DNA of 64,000 nucleotides from Cheilinus undulatus (lineage: Eukaryota > Chordata > Actinopteri > Labriformes > Labridae). Position 1 is the stretch's first letter. Each line of letters opens with the position of its first letter. The notes under the pieces were generated by a model. The model was not told the origin of the DNA. It searched no databases and saw only the letters and a list, made by a program, of their open reading frames with translations. Location: contig NC_054868.1 of NCBI RefSeq assembly GCF_018320785.1, positions 44,027,874-44,091,873 of the forward strand. The letters are read 5' to 3'. Below are positions 1-11,779 of the stretch, piece by piece. Made by a program: the position numbers and the translations under genes.

Positions 1-1187
1 CAATCATTCTACCAGCCTTTGTGTTGTATTGCAACCAAATCGTTATGTTGGTTCAAGACACTTTACAAAATACAGGTCCCGACAGGACTCTTTGCTATTT
101 CAAAGAGACCCAAAATTAATCCACCATAAACAAAGCCTTTGAAACATCCAGCAAAGTAATAGTGGCAAGGACAAACTCCATCTTAAACATAAAGCAGAGC
201 CAGACTCATGATGAGCAGCCGTCTGCCACAACAGTGCTGGGCTTCAGCCTCCAGAGGGAGAGATGGAAAAACACTGAGAACAACAAAGCAACAACAAATT
301 AAACAGGTTTGTGACTATAATCAGGGGCAGTTTTAGAGACCTGGAGGCCCCAGGCAAAGACCGACATGTGGTCTTTTTTCTTTTAGCTAAAAGCATTCAC
401 CCTGAGTGAAATGAATGTTTTGAAGCTTCTCTTTTCAGGTAACAAAGTCAGAGCACTACAGGGCATACCCGAATAAGAATATGCTCACTATTGGCGCAGT
501 GTCTGTTCTTCTGCCACCTTTTGCATGCCATTTTGATACGCAGTGATCCACCAATTCATGCCTTTAATATGCCCATAGGGTTTTCAGTAGCTATAATTTG
601 CTTAAAATGAAGACATTTTGAAGCAATTTTATTCACTGTTGGCACTTTTGTTTTTACATTCTAATACATATGCTTATTAGACATACACCTCAAATTCAGT
701 GCCTATTATGATATATACTGTAATGCTGCTATAAGATCCACCGAATGAAGCCCTCAGCTTGACGCTCCCACAAAGATCCCCTTTGTCTTGATCTAAAGTG
801 AAACCACGTGACCACTTGAAAAAGTTTAAAAGTTTACGTTGAAAACAAAAGTAATCACAAAAAAGTTATAAAAATTTTCTTAGGTCCACATTTATTGAGG
901 TTTGGGATCCATAAAGCTTGCTGAAAGTTGTAAAGGGTGACAAAAAGCTTTGATTTGTGGGAAAATAAGGAGGCTGGAGTTCTGGCCTGTTATCAAAGAC
1001 AAGTATTAATGCACCATATCCTGAAAGGCTTTAAATGCTTTAATTGCTGCTAAAGGTTCTTCAACCAAGAGGGGATTAAAGGGTCTGAATACTTTCTGAA
1101 TGCACTGTACATATCTTAAGGCCCCTCAGAGCATGAGGCCCCAGGCAGTTGCCTATGGCTGTGATGCAAGTATCGATGTTAAATGTA
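1..1187. other. Intergenic, repeat-derived, no gene seen
   Basis: No supported coding exon. Near 300-360 and 1118-1160 there are related segments containing GAGGCCCCAGGCA, the kind of sequence found in old hAT-type elements. At 1081-1110 a run containing TGAATACTTTC followed by TGCACTGTA resembles the outer end of a Tc1-like element. The rest is AT-rich and unassigned. Confidence 0.5.
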
Positions 1188-1731
1188 CAGTGCTTAACAA
1201 ATTTATTAGACCACCCTAACCCTAACTAAAGTAAGGTTTATGCCACAGCTGCCCTAAATTAACAGCATTGGTGATTACCAAAATCATTTTTTATGTTTCA
1301 GTGAAATGGTTAATACACCAATATGTAGAATTCTTTAACCTAAATAATATTTTTAATGCTAAAATATCATTATCATTGTTATCCATGAATTTTCAAATTT
1401 ACCGATTTACAAAAAAATTGAAAAAACAGTAAAGCACATTAATATTTCTTGATTAATATGTCAAGTTATAGTTATTTACTTGCATTCCTGAACAGAAAAA
1501 TGAGTTTTAGTGGTTGAATGTTATGCTCGATTAATTTCTGACTTCTCAGAGAAGCCCAGTGAGCCGGCTCAAATTTGGGTGAATTCAGTTTGAAATCCCT
1601 CATTCCTGTTCAAAATGGTAAAACGTGGAGAGCTCAGTGAAAATGAAAGAGTCCACATTAAAGCACTTCATGATGCTGGATGGTCTCTGAGACAAATATG
1701 ACAGGTGGTCTAATAAATTTGTTTAGCACTG
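1188..1731 (+). mobile_element. Internally deleted Tc1-like element with intact TIRs
   Basis: The left end CAGTGCTTAACAAATTTATT and the inverted right end near 1704-1731 (reverse complement CAGTGCTAAACAAATTTATT) match over about 28 bases with one difference, so this is a terminal inverted repeat pair. A TA flanks the left end; the right flank is AA, probably mutated. At 1618-1700 there is an N-terminal transposase-like reading with M, then ELSENERVHIKALHDAGWS, a helix-turn-helix style start typical of Tc1 transposases, ending in a stop. Most of the transposase is missing. Tc1-like scraps continue at about 1930-2060. Confidence 0.7.
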
Positions 1732-2481
1732 AATGGTATTAGAAGGAACCATAAAGTATAATATTCAATTGATCATTCTAATATTGGCATTTACAGCTAA
1801 AATGACAACAAACTAGAGAGAACTGACAATGCTATTTAAGCTATTATATTCAGATTCACATTTAAAGAGACAACTCTGTCAATACAATACAATCCCAGGC
1901 TGATACTAATCTTTGTAGCAGATAGAGTCAGGTGGATCAACAACAGCAGGTCGTCTTTAGCCGAGATCCAGAGGAACCTGTGAGACCAAAGAGCTCAGGA
2001 TCCCCAGGAGGATCTATGGTTATTTAAAACTGTGTTGCAGTACTGTATTCTGGTATTGCGAAAGACAAGCAGGAATATTTCGACATTTTTGTGGAGGTTG
2101 CTTTCTTGCCAATAGTTAGAGGAGACAATGGCACCTCTCACAAGTCTTCAGTATGAGTATGCAGTCAGCTGCTAGCATAGCAAACCATAAATCAATAAAT
2201 TGTGGTGAAGACTTGTCATCACACATCAAACGAGATCAAACATGAAACGCCAGAAAGTCAATGCTCCATCCCAGCCAAGAAATGACCCCATACATGACAC
2301 CACGTATCATTTTTACAGTATATATGAAAGACGGAACTTAGCAAAACAATGGATGCATGAACGGACACCATGCATTTTCAGAGATGCAGTTTTGATGTTA
2401 ACCTAAATTCTACACAGCACAGAGAATCTGAGCTCACCATGAAAACTATGAGGACTGAGAGAGTAAAGATGAGATACATTA

Positions 2482-2711
2482 TTACCTCCACCAAGGAGGT
2501 TATGTGATCGGGTGGGTTTGTTCGTTTGTTAGTTTGTTTGTTAGCAACATAACTCAAAAAGTTGTGGACGGATTTGGATGAAATTTTTAGGAAATGTCAG
2601 AAATGGTTTAAGGAAAAAGAAAGAAATAGTTTATCATTTGTTTTCTGAAAAATTTGAAAATATTGGAAAATGGGGGGTCAACACAAAGTGTGAAGTTCTC
2701 ACTATAGCATA
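2482..2711 (+). repeat. Dispersed repeat of the CCNCCAAGGAGGTTATGT type
   Basis: The segment starts with ATTACCTCCACCAAGGAGG, then a GTTTGTT-rich run and a stretch reading GTGGACGGATTTGGATGAAA. From family knowledge this combination recurs as a dispersed repeat in many animal genomes. No coding content is claimed, and the open stretch inside it looks accidental. Confidence 0.5.
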
Positions 2712-3194
2712 TACACTTATTGACAAAATATTTGGCCACACCTGTCAATTTTTAAATCAGGTGTTTTAATCAGACTGGTTGTATCAGGTGTATAAAATCA
2801 AGCACCTAGCCGTGCAGTCTCCTGTTGCAATAATAAGTTAGACCACTTAGGTTGTTCTGAAGAGCTCAGCGACTTCAAGTGTGATACTCTGATTGATGCC
2901 ACCTTTGCAGTTAGACAGTTTGGGAAATTTCATCCCTGCAAGATATCCCACAGTCAACTGTATGTGATGTTATTAGAAAGTGGAAGCATTTAGGAACAAC
3001 AGCAACAACAGTTGCTAACACTCTGCTGTTTCCATAGCTGAAGAGTTCTTAACTTCCACTGGCATGGATGTAAGCCAATAAAGCGTGTGGCAGGAGCTTC
3101 ATAGAATGGGTTTCCGTGGCCAAGCAGCTGCATGTAGCCTGACATCATCAAGTCCAGTGCCTAGAGTGGGATGGAGAGTTTCAAAGCACACAGA

Positions 3195-3485
3195 CACTGA
3201 CACAGCTAATGTAGCAAAGGCTGAAGCTAATGAAGCTACATTAGCTGTATATGCTATGTAGATAATTTAGCTGTGTAGCCAAAATTGCTAAAAGCAAAAG
3301 CTAATGAAACCCCTTTAGCATATGCTACATTCGCCAAAGCTAATGTAACTATATAGCTACATTACCTTTAGCTAAATTAGTAAAGTTAGCTTTAGCTCAG
3401 TTAGCCAAGTTAGCTTAAGCTTAGTTAGCCGCGTAACTAAATTAGCATTGTTGCTAGAGCTAAAGCAAATGTAGCTGCATTGGCT
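3195..3485. repeat. GCTAA/TTAGC-rich low-complexity array
   Basis: Roughly 290 bases are built from variants of AGCTAATGTAGC, GCTACATTAGCT and TTAGCTTTAGCT in both orientations, so the tract is rich in short inverted repeats around AGCT. A shorter relative is at 5641-5710, starting ACACAGCTTAAGTAGCAAAG, which matches ACACAGCTAATGTAGCAAAG at 3200. The shared flank suggests a mobile or amplified unit and not simple slippage. Confidence 0.6.
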
Positions 3486-3640
3486 TACACCAGAGGTGTC
3501 AAATACAAGGCCTGGGGGCCAAATCCGGCCCTTGGTACAGTTGTATCCGGCCCGCAAGTTCATACGATATTGCTATTCTATCTGGCCCACCACTATGAGG
3601 TCTGCAGATTTCCTCCAGTATAAACGTGTAAACTTAACCT
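3486..3640. mobile_element. hAT-like element end fragment
   Basis: CAGAGGTGTCAAATACAAGG followed by GGGGGCCAAATCCGGCCC and ATCCGGCCCGCAAGTTCAT is a recognisable hAT-style non-autonomous element end (CAGRGGTGTCAAA start). No matching right end was found, so this is called a fragment. Confidence 0.55.
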
Positions 3641-4382
3641 TGATGATTTGAAATATCCTTGTTAAATTATAAAAATATGAAAAAGTAAAGAGTAAAAGAC
3701 GTTAGATTAAAAGTCAGGAAGGTGGGAAAAGAAATTAATGTTGTCATTTCATATTTTCAATTTTGCGTCTCACGATTCTGACTTAAACTTGTGATTTTGA
3801 CTTTATATCTCATGTATTTGCCTTTTTAAGACCTTATTTTGCCTTCAAATTTCATGTTTTGACCTTTTGAACTTAAACTTAAACTCATCATTTTTATGTT
3901 TTCCATCTCAAAATGATTTCTGACATCGTCAAGTCCAGTGCAAAGCGTCAGATGCACACTGATACTGGACTGTAGAGCAGAGGAAACATGCTCTATGGAG
4001 TGACAAATCACGCTTCTCTGTTTGGCAGTCATATAGTTGGGTGTGGGTCTGGCAATTGCTGAGTGAAGGTTACCAGTCTGACTGCATTATGCCAACTGTG
4101 AAGTTTGGTGCATGAGTGATAATGGTATGGGGCTGTTTTTCAGGGTTTGGGTTAGACCCCCTATCTCCAGTGAAGGGCAATCTTCATGCTTCCATCAATG
4201 CTATGCTTCCAACTTTGTGGCAACAGTTTGGGGAAGACTCTTTACTACTCCAGCATGACTGTGCCACAGTGCACAAGGCACGGACTATAAAGACATGGCT
4301 TCATCAGTTTGGTGTGGAAGGACCTGACTGGCCTGCACAGAGTTCTGACCTCAACCCTAGTGTCTCTGTTGTTATGAAGTAG

Positions 4383-7300
4383 ATGTATAATTGTTCATAT
4401 TTTTGCCAGTCTACACTATGCAGTCCCTGTGCATTTTTGGAGCTCATTACTTTCATGAGGAGCTGCGAGAGACCTAATGTGCTTCTGTTTTAAGAATAAA
4501 CAGCGTGTTGTTGCCAAAAATAGAAGTCCACCTCTGGGTCATCACACAATGCAAGAGAGTACGTCACCACCCCACATTTAGCTTTAATCTTTCATGCAGA
4601 CATGACAAAAAGCTGTTAAAGATGAAATGTTTTCATAACAATAAAACACTCCTGATCAGCCAACAGATTTAAAACATTACAGTTAAAGAAATTTGCTCAG
4701 TATACAGCACATATTTAAATTTCTGCCTATCTCTATATTGTAAAAATGTAGGTGCTGGCTTGTTCGAGCCCATCTAAATTTAGGATTGCTCCTCTGGTCT
4801 GTCTTGTGTCTTGTCATGTGTAGGAGGTTACGTGTGAATGACAGAAACCACTGTCTCCGTCATTGATGTGAACCTGTGATGTTTCAGGTTCAATGTGACA
4901 CTGTGGCTGAAGGCGTTCATGTGTCACCTACCCATGGCTCCAAACAGTCACAACAGCAACAACAATGCACAGACATATTTACAGGTGAAACAAGTTTAAT
5001 ATAACACGGATAACCATCTGGGAAGCATCTAAGATGCATATGAGTTTCAGCTGGGAGTTAAAAACAAAACTTCAATGAGTGCTGTGAAATGAAAGAAGCT
5101 TCTACAGACCATATATTAAGATGGACGTAGCAACAGTTTCCAGAGAGTGAAGCCAAAATATTTATGGCTCCTGGTGACAGGCGACAGTATAAGTCATGAA
5201 CCCTGCCTACTCCATGTTTAAATTATTTATATAATTTTTTAAAAAAGAGCAGATGTGACATAATTGGCAGCTCTATCCAGGGATGTTAAAGATAGAAGTC
5301 GAGTAGAGAAGGAAAAGACAAGTTAAAATGTAGCAAAAACCTGATTTTCCATAAACTTTCATGTCAGCTCAAACCAGACTCAATAATTTGTTCTGCTGTG
5401 AACTGTACCAACCACAAGACAGTCTGGCTGCAGACCACAGCTCTCAGATGGCCCCTCTCGCAGACCACTACTGTGAGACACCGCCTCTGTCCTGATGAAA
5501 ATACATGCTGAAACTTTCAGAATAAAATTGGATTAAACTTCCTGTTAGGGTTAGGTTAGGGCAAAAGGGAAACAAAAAGTCAAAACTGTTAAACCTCATT
5601 GTAGGGAAAAAAAGGAAAAAAGGTGTCCTCCATGAAACACTAACACAGCTTAAGTAGCAAAGGCTGAAGCTAACGGAGTTACATTAGCAACATTATTTGC
5701 GCAGCATCGCAGGGCTAAGCAACACAAGCACTGCAGAATAGTCCAGTTCAATGATGTCCCCTCAGATTCAACAATGCCATTGAGAGCCTTGGTTACACTC
5801 TTTCTTTTTGCAACATCCTACCTGTTTCAGATAGTTTTTTCTGCTGTTGCTGCAATTAAGACAAGAAAAAAAAATCAAAGCTGGATGTTGAAATTGGCCT
5901 GAGATTGCCAGTCTCACAGCTGCATCCAAGACTCAAGAGATCTGTAGCACCAAAAAAAAGCCCACAGTAGTCCCTGAAATTATTGCAGGACTTACAGATT
6001 TGAAAGATGTTCTTTATGTTATGTTTGCATTTTTCAGCGAACTGTTCATCTTCAGCCTGAATTTTAAACCTAAAAAATTTTAGGTCATATGTTGTTTGTA
6101 TCACAAATGTTTGCAGATGGAGACTGCATGGCTATGTGATTGGTTGACACACCTGTGGCTACAGGTCTGATTAAAACACCTGAATTCAATAATTAACAGG
6201 TGTAAATACTTTTGTCCATATTGAAAATTAAACAGAATAGAAAGATGATTGTGTGCACAGCTATGCTCAGAAACATAAAGACCGACAGGTTTAGTGCCAC
6301 TCCAGGGGAGGACAGTTTGTTTTTTGTTGTGTGGGTTTGTGGAACCTGAGAACAAGATTTATTCCCTGTCCCAGTTATTATGACTTAAGGCAGTGATTCC
6401 AAATATGAGACCTCGATGTAATCAATTTGTTAATATTTGGTGAGAAGATGTAAGCCCTCTGAAAGAGGTTAGAAAAATTTGCATGATCTTGATTTATGTG
6501 TTCATAGGAGGAGCAATCTAGCCAGCTATAAATGACGCCTAAAAACAGGTAAATGTTGACGAGAAATGACTGTTAGAAAATTAAAAATCTTGCAGTGCTT
6601 CTCAAATGTGGTTTTGCCTGAAAGCTGATGGTTTAAATGAAGGAAGGACCTGAGATGGAGAGAGCAACGACCACCTCAACAATATACCAAAGATGCAACC
6701 ATAAAGAGTCATAAGATCATTGCATGGCTGCAGAGTTTTGCATGTTGTAGTGTTGGAGTGAAATGGTTGTTTGAATGTGAACCTTAATCCATTGAAAATC
6801 CTCCATTGGCTCTAAACGCTCTCTTCCTCTTCATCGCTGCAGGCTCTGAGGTGAGCGTGCAGTTCAGCTGTGAACACGGACCGTCTTCTGTGGGAAGAAG
6901 AAGAAAAAAAGTTTGGGATGTTTTGGAGCTCGGCCAGTTTTCATGCCTGTGCAATAATTTCACTGGAAAGTGGGTGTGATTTCCAGCAAAACAGTTTTTC
7001 CTTTTGGTTTATTCATCGGCCTGTAGACTCTGAGGACAAACAGGCTTTTTAAACTCTAAGCCTGCCTGCGAGAGTTTCTGCTGCCTGTGAATCACGTAAT
7101 GAAAATAAGAACTGCTGTTTGACCCACGGGCCTTTTTCATAAAGGACTCAATCTCACCTCTATGAGTCCTCCCAGAAGTTCTGAGCCAAGATTTTTTTTT
7201 TTAAGAGCTCTCACAAAAGCTTTCAGGGAAGATTTGGAAGGAAAAGGAGCACTCCTTAGAAATCTAAACCTTCCTCAGTAATGGCTGCTGTGATTTGTAA

Positions 7301-7924
7301 ACATGGGTGTGTGACCTCAGGCTGTTTTACCATTAGGCAAAGGTGGGCAATAGCCGGGGCCTTTTTAGCTCTTAATGCAAATCAGGAGCCAAGTATGAAT
7401 AAAGAGCATTAAAATAGTGTTGGATTATCTAAAAAAAAGACCCTGGAAAGGATCCCTGGCCTCATCAGCATGGTCTAAGTCCCTCAAAAAGCTTCAGAAT
7501 GTCTCCTTGCTCAGCAGATAACAGGTAAATCCCTACAGATAGATTAAACAATGACTGGTGGATTACCGTGTTGTAAAATGCCATTTAATAAATAAAGATG
7601 ATTAATTTATGGCAGAGGAATGGTGAGCATTTGTTTTCATTTTTGGACTTTTATAAATCAGTGAGAGGATTTGTTATTGTTACATCACTGCTTTAAATAC
7701 CAGTAAACACTGCCGCGGGGAAGGCGTCACTCAATAAGGTACAGTGCACTGCAGAAACAGACTTTGGATTATTATCAGTGAGTGATATTATGTTTGATCG
7801 TTTGAAAAAAACAGGAGATTTTTCATCACAAAATGCAACTTACCCGTCTAAGGAGCCAGAATTAACAAGGAACTGGAAGAATCACATTGTCAACAGCAAA
7901 ACTAAAGAAATCGAATCTATTCTT
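4383..7924. other. Intergenic stretch, no gene seen
   Basis: AT-rich DNA with scattered short open frames and no convincing exon. A pyrimidine-rich stretch ending in GCAG at about 6841 precedes a short reading that looks superficially Ig-like but breaks quickly. Two short TTAGGG-like matches near 5545 are too brief to call telomeric. Confidence 0.5.
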
Positions 7925-8037
7925 TTAAAGGTCACATATTTTACCCCTTTAATACAAGTTAATATTGGTCTCACGGGTCCCCAAAACATGTTTGTGAAGT
8001 CTGTTGTTGAAAAAACACTCCAGTATAACAGCTGTTA
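7925..8037 (+). mobile_element. Fragment of TTAA-type MITE
   Basis: The segment begins TTTAAAGGTCACATATTTTA and continues through CCCCAAAACATGTTTGTGAA. It matches the first ~100 bases of the complete element at 51348-51849. Only the left end is present. Confidence 0.65.
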
Positions 8038-9299
8038 AGCCCGATCTTCTTTTATTAGGCTACTGCTCGAAATTTACAGTCCAATTTAAACAAGTAAAAC
8101 TCTGTAACAACAAAGTCTGTTTGAATGATCAAGCTACAACAATGAAGAGGGCACTTGTGAAATTTGTTCAGAAGTGTAAGTATGTGTATGTATGTTACTG
8201 GATCAGAGAGAGTCAAGTTGGCAAATGAAAAATTTCATTTTCGCCTAATTTTTCTTGCAATTTTAGCATACATATCCCATAGAAGTAATGCAGTTGAAGT
8301 CCAAAAATCTCCAGTTGGCCAAAGCAGCACATTTTGATGATACCTCTTTCAACTTTCATGCCACTAGAGGGTTATCAGGACAAAATAAGAGGGATTTTAG
8401 TAAAAAAAAAAATATCCAGGCGAAATCCCCTCTTGTGCCATTTAGGCATAATTTGGCACAATCTCTGCCATTTGAAAAATCTCAGGTATCAAACTATTTT
8501 TTACTCATATGCCATTATAGGTGGTCACTGCATCATGGAATTCTTTTTTTCCCTCTCACATCACCCAGACCTCCATATAGTTCACTTTCAAAGGAAGCCT
8601 AACAAGGAACTAAAGTTTGACACCAAGAGGAGCAGATTTATTTTCACTGGCACAAACAAACAACACAAAATAAAGTGCAGAAAACTAAAGAAACTGTTGA
8701 AACAAATGCAAACTGCACGAACATGACTAGAATGTTCAGTAGAGGCTGGGCTTTCAAATGAGACCACGTTTGTGTCTGTAGTAGCAGGGACCATCCCATA
8801 GGGGGCGGAAGTGTCTGACTACGTAGCTACAGCCACTTTAACACGTGGTCATTTATTTGAGTTCTTTTTGAGTTGGATGTGGTGTGGGTTAAAAAAGTTT
8901 TATTTTGGCTTGTAGCTGAGCTTCTTCTGTTTAATTTGATGTGTAACATGACTACGTTTGTGCAAAAATTGAGTGCACAGAGCGAGTTTGTTTGGATCAA
9001 GGTGAGCAGGACCAAATTTGGTCCCGCTAGGGCTTCAGGGGTTTTAAGAATTTGCAGATGCAACTTTCTGTTTTGTTTTCATTTCTTGATGTTCACTTAT
9101 TTCTATTTTTTAACTATTTTAAAGTTGTCATTTACATGATCAAAATAAAGAAATCAAATCAAAATCACATTTTTCGTGCTTATTCTGAACAAGGTCTACA
9201 GTTGTGTGAACTGTGAGCTGTCACCATAGGGCTGTAAACTGGGCCTGAAGTTGGAAAACCTTTCATCCATATTTTCTGATGTGTGACAACTAATTTGAT

Positions 9300-9592
9300 T
9301 CTATGTAACTCCACAGTGCCTATGTCAGTCATCGTCAGTCTTAACAGGGATGATCACACATTGACTCTGAATCATCACTATGTCACAGCACCCCCTTCTG
9401 CTAACTGATCATTTCCTCCCCTAAATTTTGATTTTGTCCTTTAGAACACCTTTAAACACTCTGTCTTCACACACCTTTCAACCCAGGCTTATTATTTTTG
9501 ATCTTCATAGGGATCATAACCAGACCTACAAAAAACTCTCTTTACGTGCTGAGGTGACAGGGCCCTTCAGTGCTGCTTGCAGCCCTAGTTTC
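9300..9592 (+). repeat. Deleted copy of the GGGCCCTTCAGTGCTGCTTG repeat
   Basis: It shares with the longer copy at 33383-35165 the block CACAGCACCCCCTTCTGC (CACAGCGCCCCCTTCTGC there) and the 3' end GGGCCCTTCAGTGCTGCTTG followed by CAGCC. About 1.5 kb of interior is missing relative to the longer copy. Confidence 0.65.
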
Positions 9593-9654
9593 TTGTTTTT
9601 GCACATTAAGGACAGGTCATATGAAAGCCCCTTGGGTATCAAAAGTAGCTACTC

Positions 9655-9910
9655 AGTACTTTGAGTAAATTTTAAATGACTTACTTTTTACTTGTGCTTG
9701 AGAAGATTTATAGACCAGTACTTTTACTTCTACTTAAGTAAATTTTAACCAAAGTAACTGTACTTTTACTTGAGTATAACAGTCTGGTACTTTTTCCACC
9801 TCTGGTAATGTTTCAGACTGGCCACAAACATTTCATAACGGAGCTCTGTAAGATGGATCTGCCTGATGACAGACATGGAGTCTGGACAATTCATCTGCTA
9901 TGCAAGGTTG
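9655..9910. mobile_element. hAT end joined to a TIR-element end
   Basis: Positions 9655-9806 carry the ACTTTTACTTGAGTA / CTACTTAAGTAAATTTTA pattern and end CCACCTCTG, matching the right end of the hAT element at 25988-26897. Directly after it, 9806-9910 is the reverse complement of the segment at 22504-22610, which belongs to the 9-bp-TSD family seen complete at 57110-57661. No TSD was found for either fragment. Confidence 0.5.
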
Positions 9911-11519
9911 GTTAAATGAAGCCCCATGTATGGTAGCTAGTCCTCCAAGTGAGCTGGGCAGGTCTGAATCTGACCTGTGGTTTTTTTCTTGAATATCTAT
10001 CCACTGTCCTGTCCTTTCTGATAAAAGGCAAAAAATATCAGCAAAATGATGCAGAAATAAAGACAAGGAACAAAGTCTGGCAGAAATGTAAGTTGCCTTA
10101 ATTATGAAATACTTTCTTATAGTTAAGTAATTACAAGATCCCCACAGCTACACTAAAGAAAACTCTTTAGGGTGTTGTCTTTAGTTGCATCAAACTATTT
10201 CTAAATGGTTGTTTTGCAAACTACAAACTTCCACTCTGAGTTAAATGACCAGTTTTTACTACAATTTTTTATGTAAAGTAAACCATATATTTTTATACAT
10301 GTTTTAATTTTAATTTTTTAAGTGCATTTTGGACAAATGTTTTTATTTTTAGTTGAGTTGATTGTATTTCTTCATGTTCTTCATTTAGAAGTAGCCCTGG
10401 CGTCTTGGGGAGTGAAGTACAGACAGTCTCCTGCAGACAATCTTCACTTTATGTTTTCAGTCCAGCTCCCTCCCTTACCGTCATTCATCCATATTTGCTG
10501 ACCTGAACAACAAACCATCCAAAGGTTCAGCCTCTACTTCATCCTGATCTAGTGGTGCTTCCTCTGATTAAGCATTTACTGTCAGGATAAAGGATTAACA
10601 TGCCCAAATGTGCACTGTTCCCAATTAACAAAAAGCTTTTGACCTAGATTAGTGGAAAGTACCATTTCAAATTGAAGAGGCGGTGTAGCTACTTGGTAAA
10701 GCAGTCACCTGCAACACAAAAACTGTTATGATTATAGCTGTCTAACTAAGGTAATGCATTTTTTTGTTTGTTTTTTTGTGTTTGTTTTCCCTTCCCCTTT
10801 ACCAGCCAGTCAGATTGACAAGACAATCTGAATAGAAATTTAAATGTATTTTGAATGTTAAAAAAGGGAAATGATTATACAGATAAAGGACTATTGTAAA
10901 TCTAAAATGATAATTTTATTTAAACCAAATAATAGGAAAGTACAACACAAAAAAAAAAATGTAACTGGTTGTTATTTATTGTCTTTTTCTTAAAATCTAA
11001 GCTAATTAAAAAATATATATCAATAACGTCAATCAATAGAAATATGCAGGAAATTAAGATATGATTAGATGAGAGACACCTGTATTGATCTCCTGTTATG
11101 GTAAATTTAGTTATAACAAGAGCTCCCAATAGAGGACAAAATAATCAGCAATATTCAACAAAAGTGAAAAGTAAAATACTTGAATACAGTAGATAAAAAT
11201 GGCATTTATAGTATTATTACATATGAACACCTTTGCTTGTAGAGGGACCAAGACCAGAATCTAAGTAAAACACAAAAAGTGCATCGCATTAGTGTGAAAG
11301 TGGGGCTGCTGGTTTACTCAGTCTATTTCTGTCCCCTCTGTGCTCCTCCTCCCCTGCAGACTGCTGTTTAAAAGAGAGCGGACAATACTGAATTCAAGCT
11401 GCAGGTGTACAGTACAGTATGTTCAGTATATTTACTATAAACGTTCATCTAGCGCTCTCTTGTGGTTCAACAAAGACATGGCAACATGTGAACATGTCGT
11501 TTGCGTAACTATCTATAAG

Positions 11520-11662
11520 GCCCGCCTTTCACCCAGCATGCTATTGGTCAGCGTTATCCAGAGAACCACACGATTGGATGGACGGTGCTTACGTCATTGC
11601 ACCCGGAAGACTTTGAAAACCTTGTGTAAGCGTCCTCCTGCCTTTCCCTAGCAAACAGAGCA
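11520..11662 (+). promoter_or_regulatory. Promoter and 5' noncoding exon of DAPIT-like gene
   Basis: Two inverted CCAAT boxes (CTATTGGTCAG near 11541 and CGATTGGATGG near 11570), a CRE-like TTACGTCATTG near 11590 and an ETS-type ACCCGGAAG near 11601 are packed into 80 bases, with no clear TATA box. This arrangement is common for nuclear genes of mitochondrial proteins. A donor GTAAGT at 11663 ends a probable noncoding first exon. The transcription start is not known and is inferred to lie near 11600. Confidence 0.6.
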
Positions 11663-11779
11663 GTAAGTAGGACTTTTCTCTTTAAATGTTCATTTGAATG
11701 AAACCTAAGAATGTGGCGCAAACGTGTGTGATAAGAGACACGACGTAACGTGATATTTCATATTAAACTGTCTGCAGTT

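Larger units (their letters stand above)
2714..4380 (+). mobile_element. Decayed Tc1-like element, interrupted
   Basis: The left end (ACTTATTGACAAAATATTTG from about 2715) closely matches the left end of the Tc1-like element at 56607 and is preceded by TA. Transposase-like sequence runs to about 3190 and resumes near 3908. The resumed part encodes [10 protein letters not shown], then QHDCATVHKA, then DWPAQSSDLNP, which are conserved blocks of Tc1-family DD34E transposases. Between the two parts lie the GCTAA-rich array and a hAT-like fragment. The segment TCAAGTCCAGTGC occurs on both sides of the interruption. The right terminal repeat was not found. It is non-functional: the frame is broken. 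Confidence 0.75.

Noticed and set aside
1210..1235. Telomere-like CCCTAACCCTAA, also near 5545 and 54928
   Set aside because: Only two or three units at each place; such short runs occur by chance or in repeats and do not indicate interstitial telomeres.
6841..7052. Open reading after GCTGCAG starting SEVSVQFSCEHG, resembling an Ig-type strand
   Set aside because: The resemblance covers about ten residues, then the frame becomes basic low complexity and stops; no partner Cys or Trp pattern and no donor.
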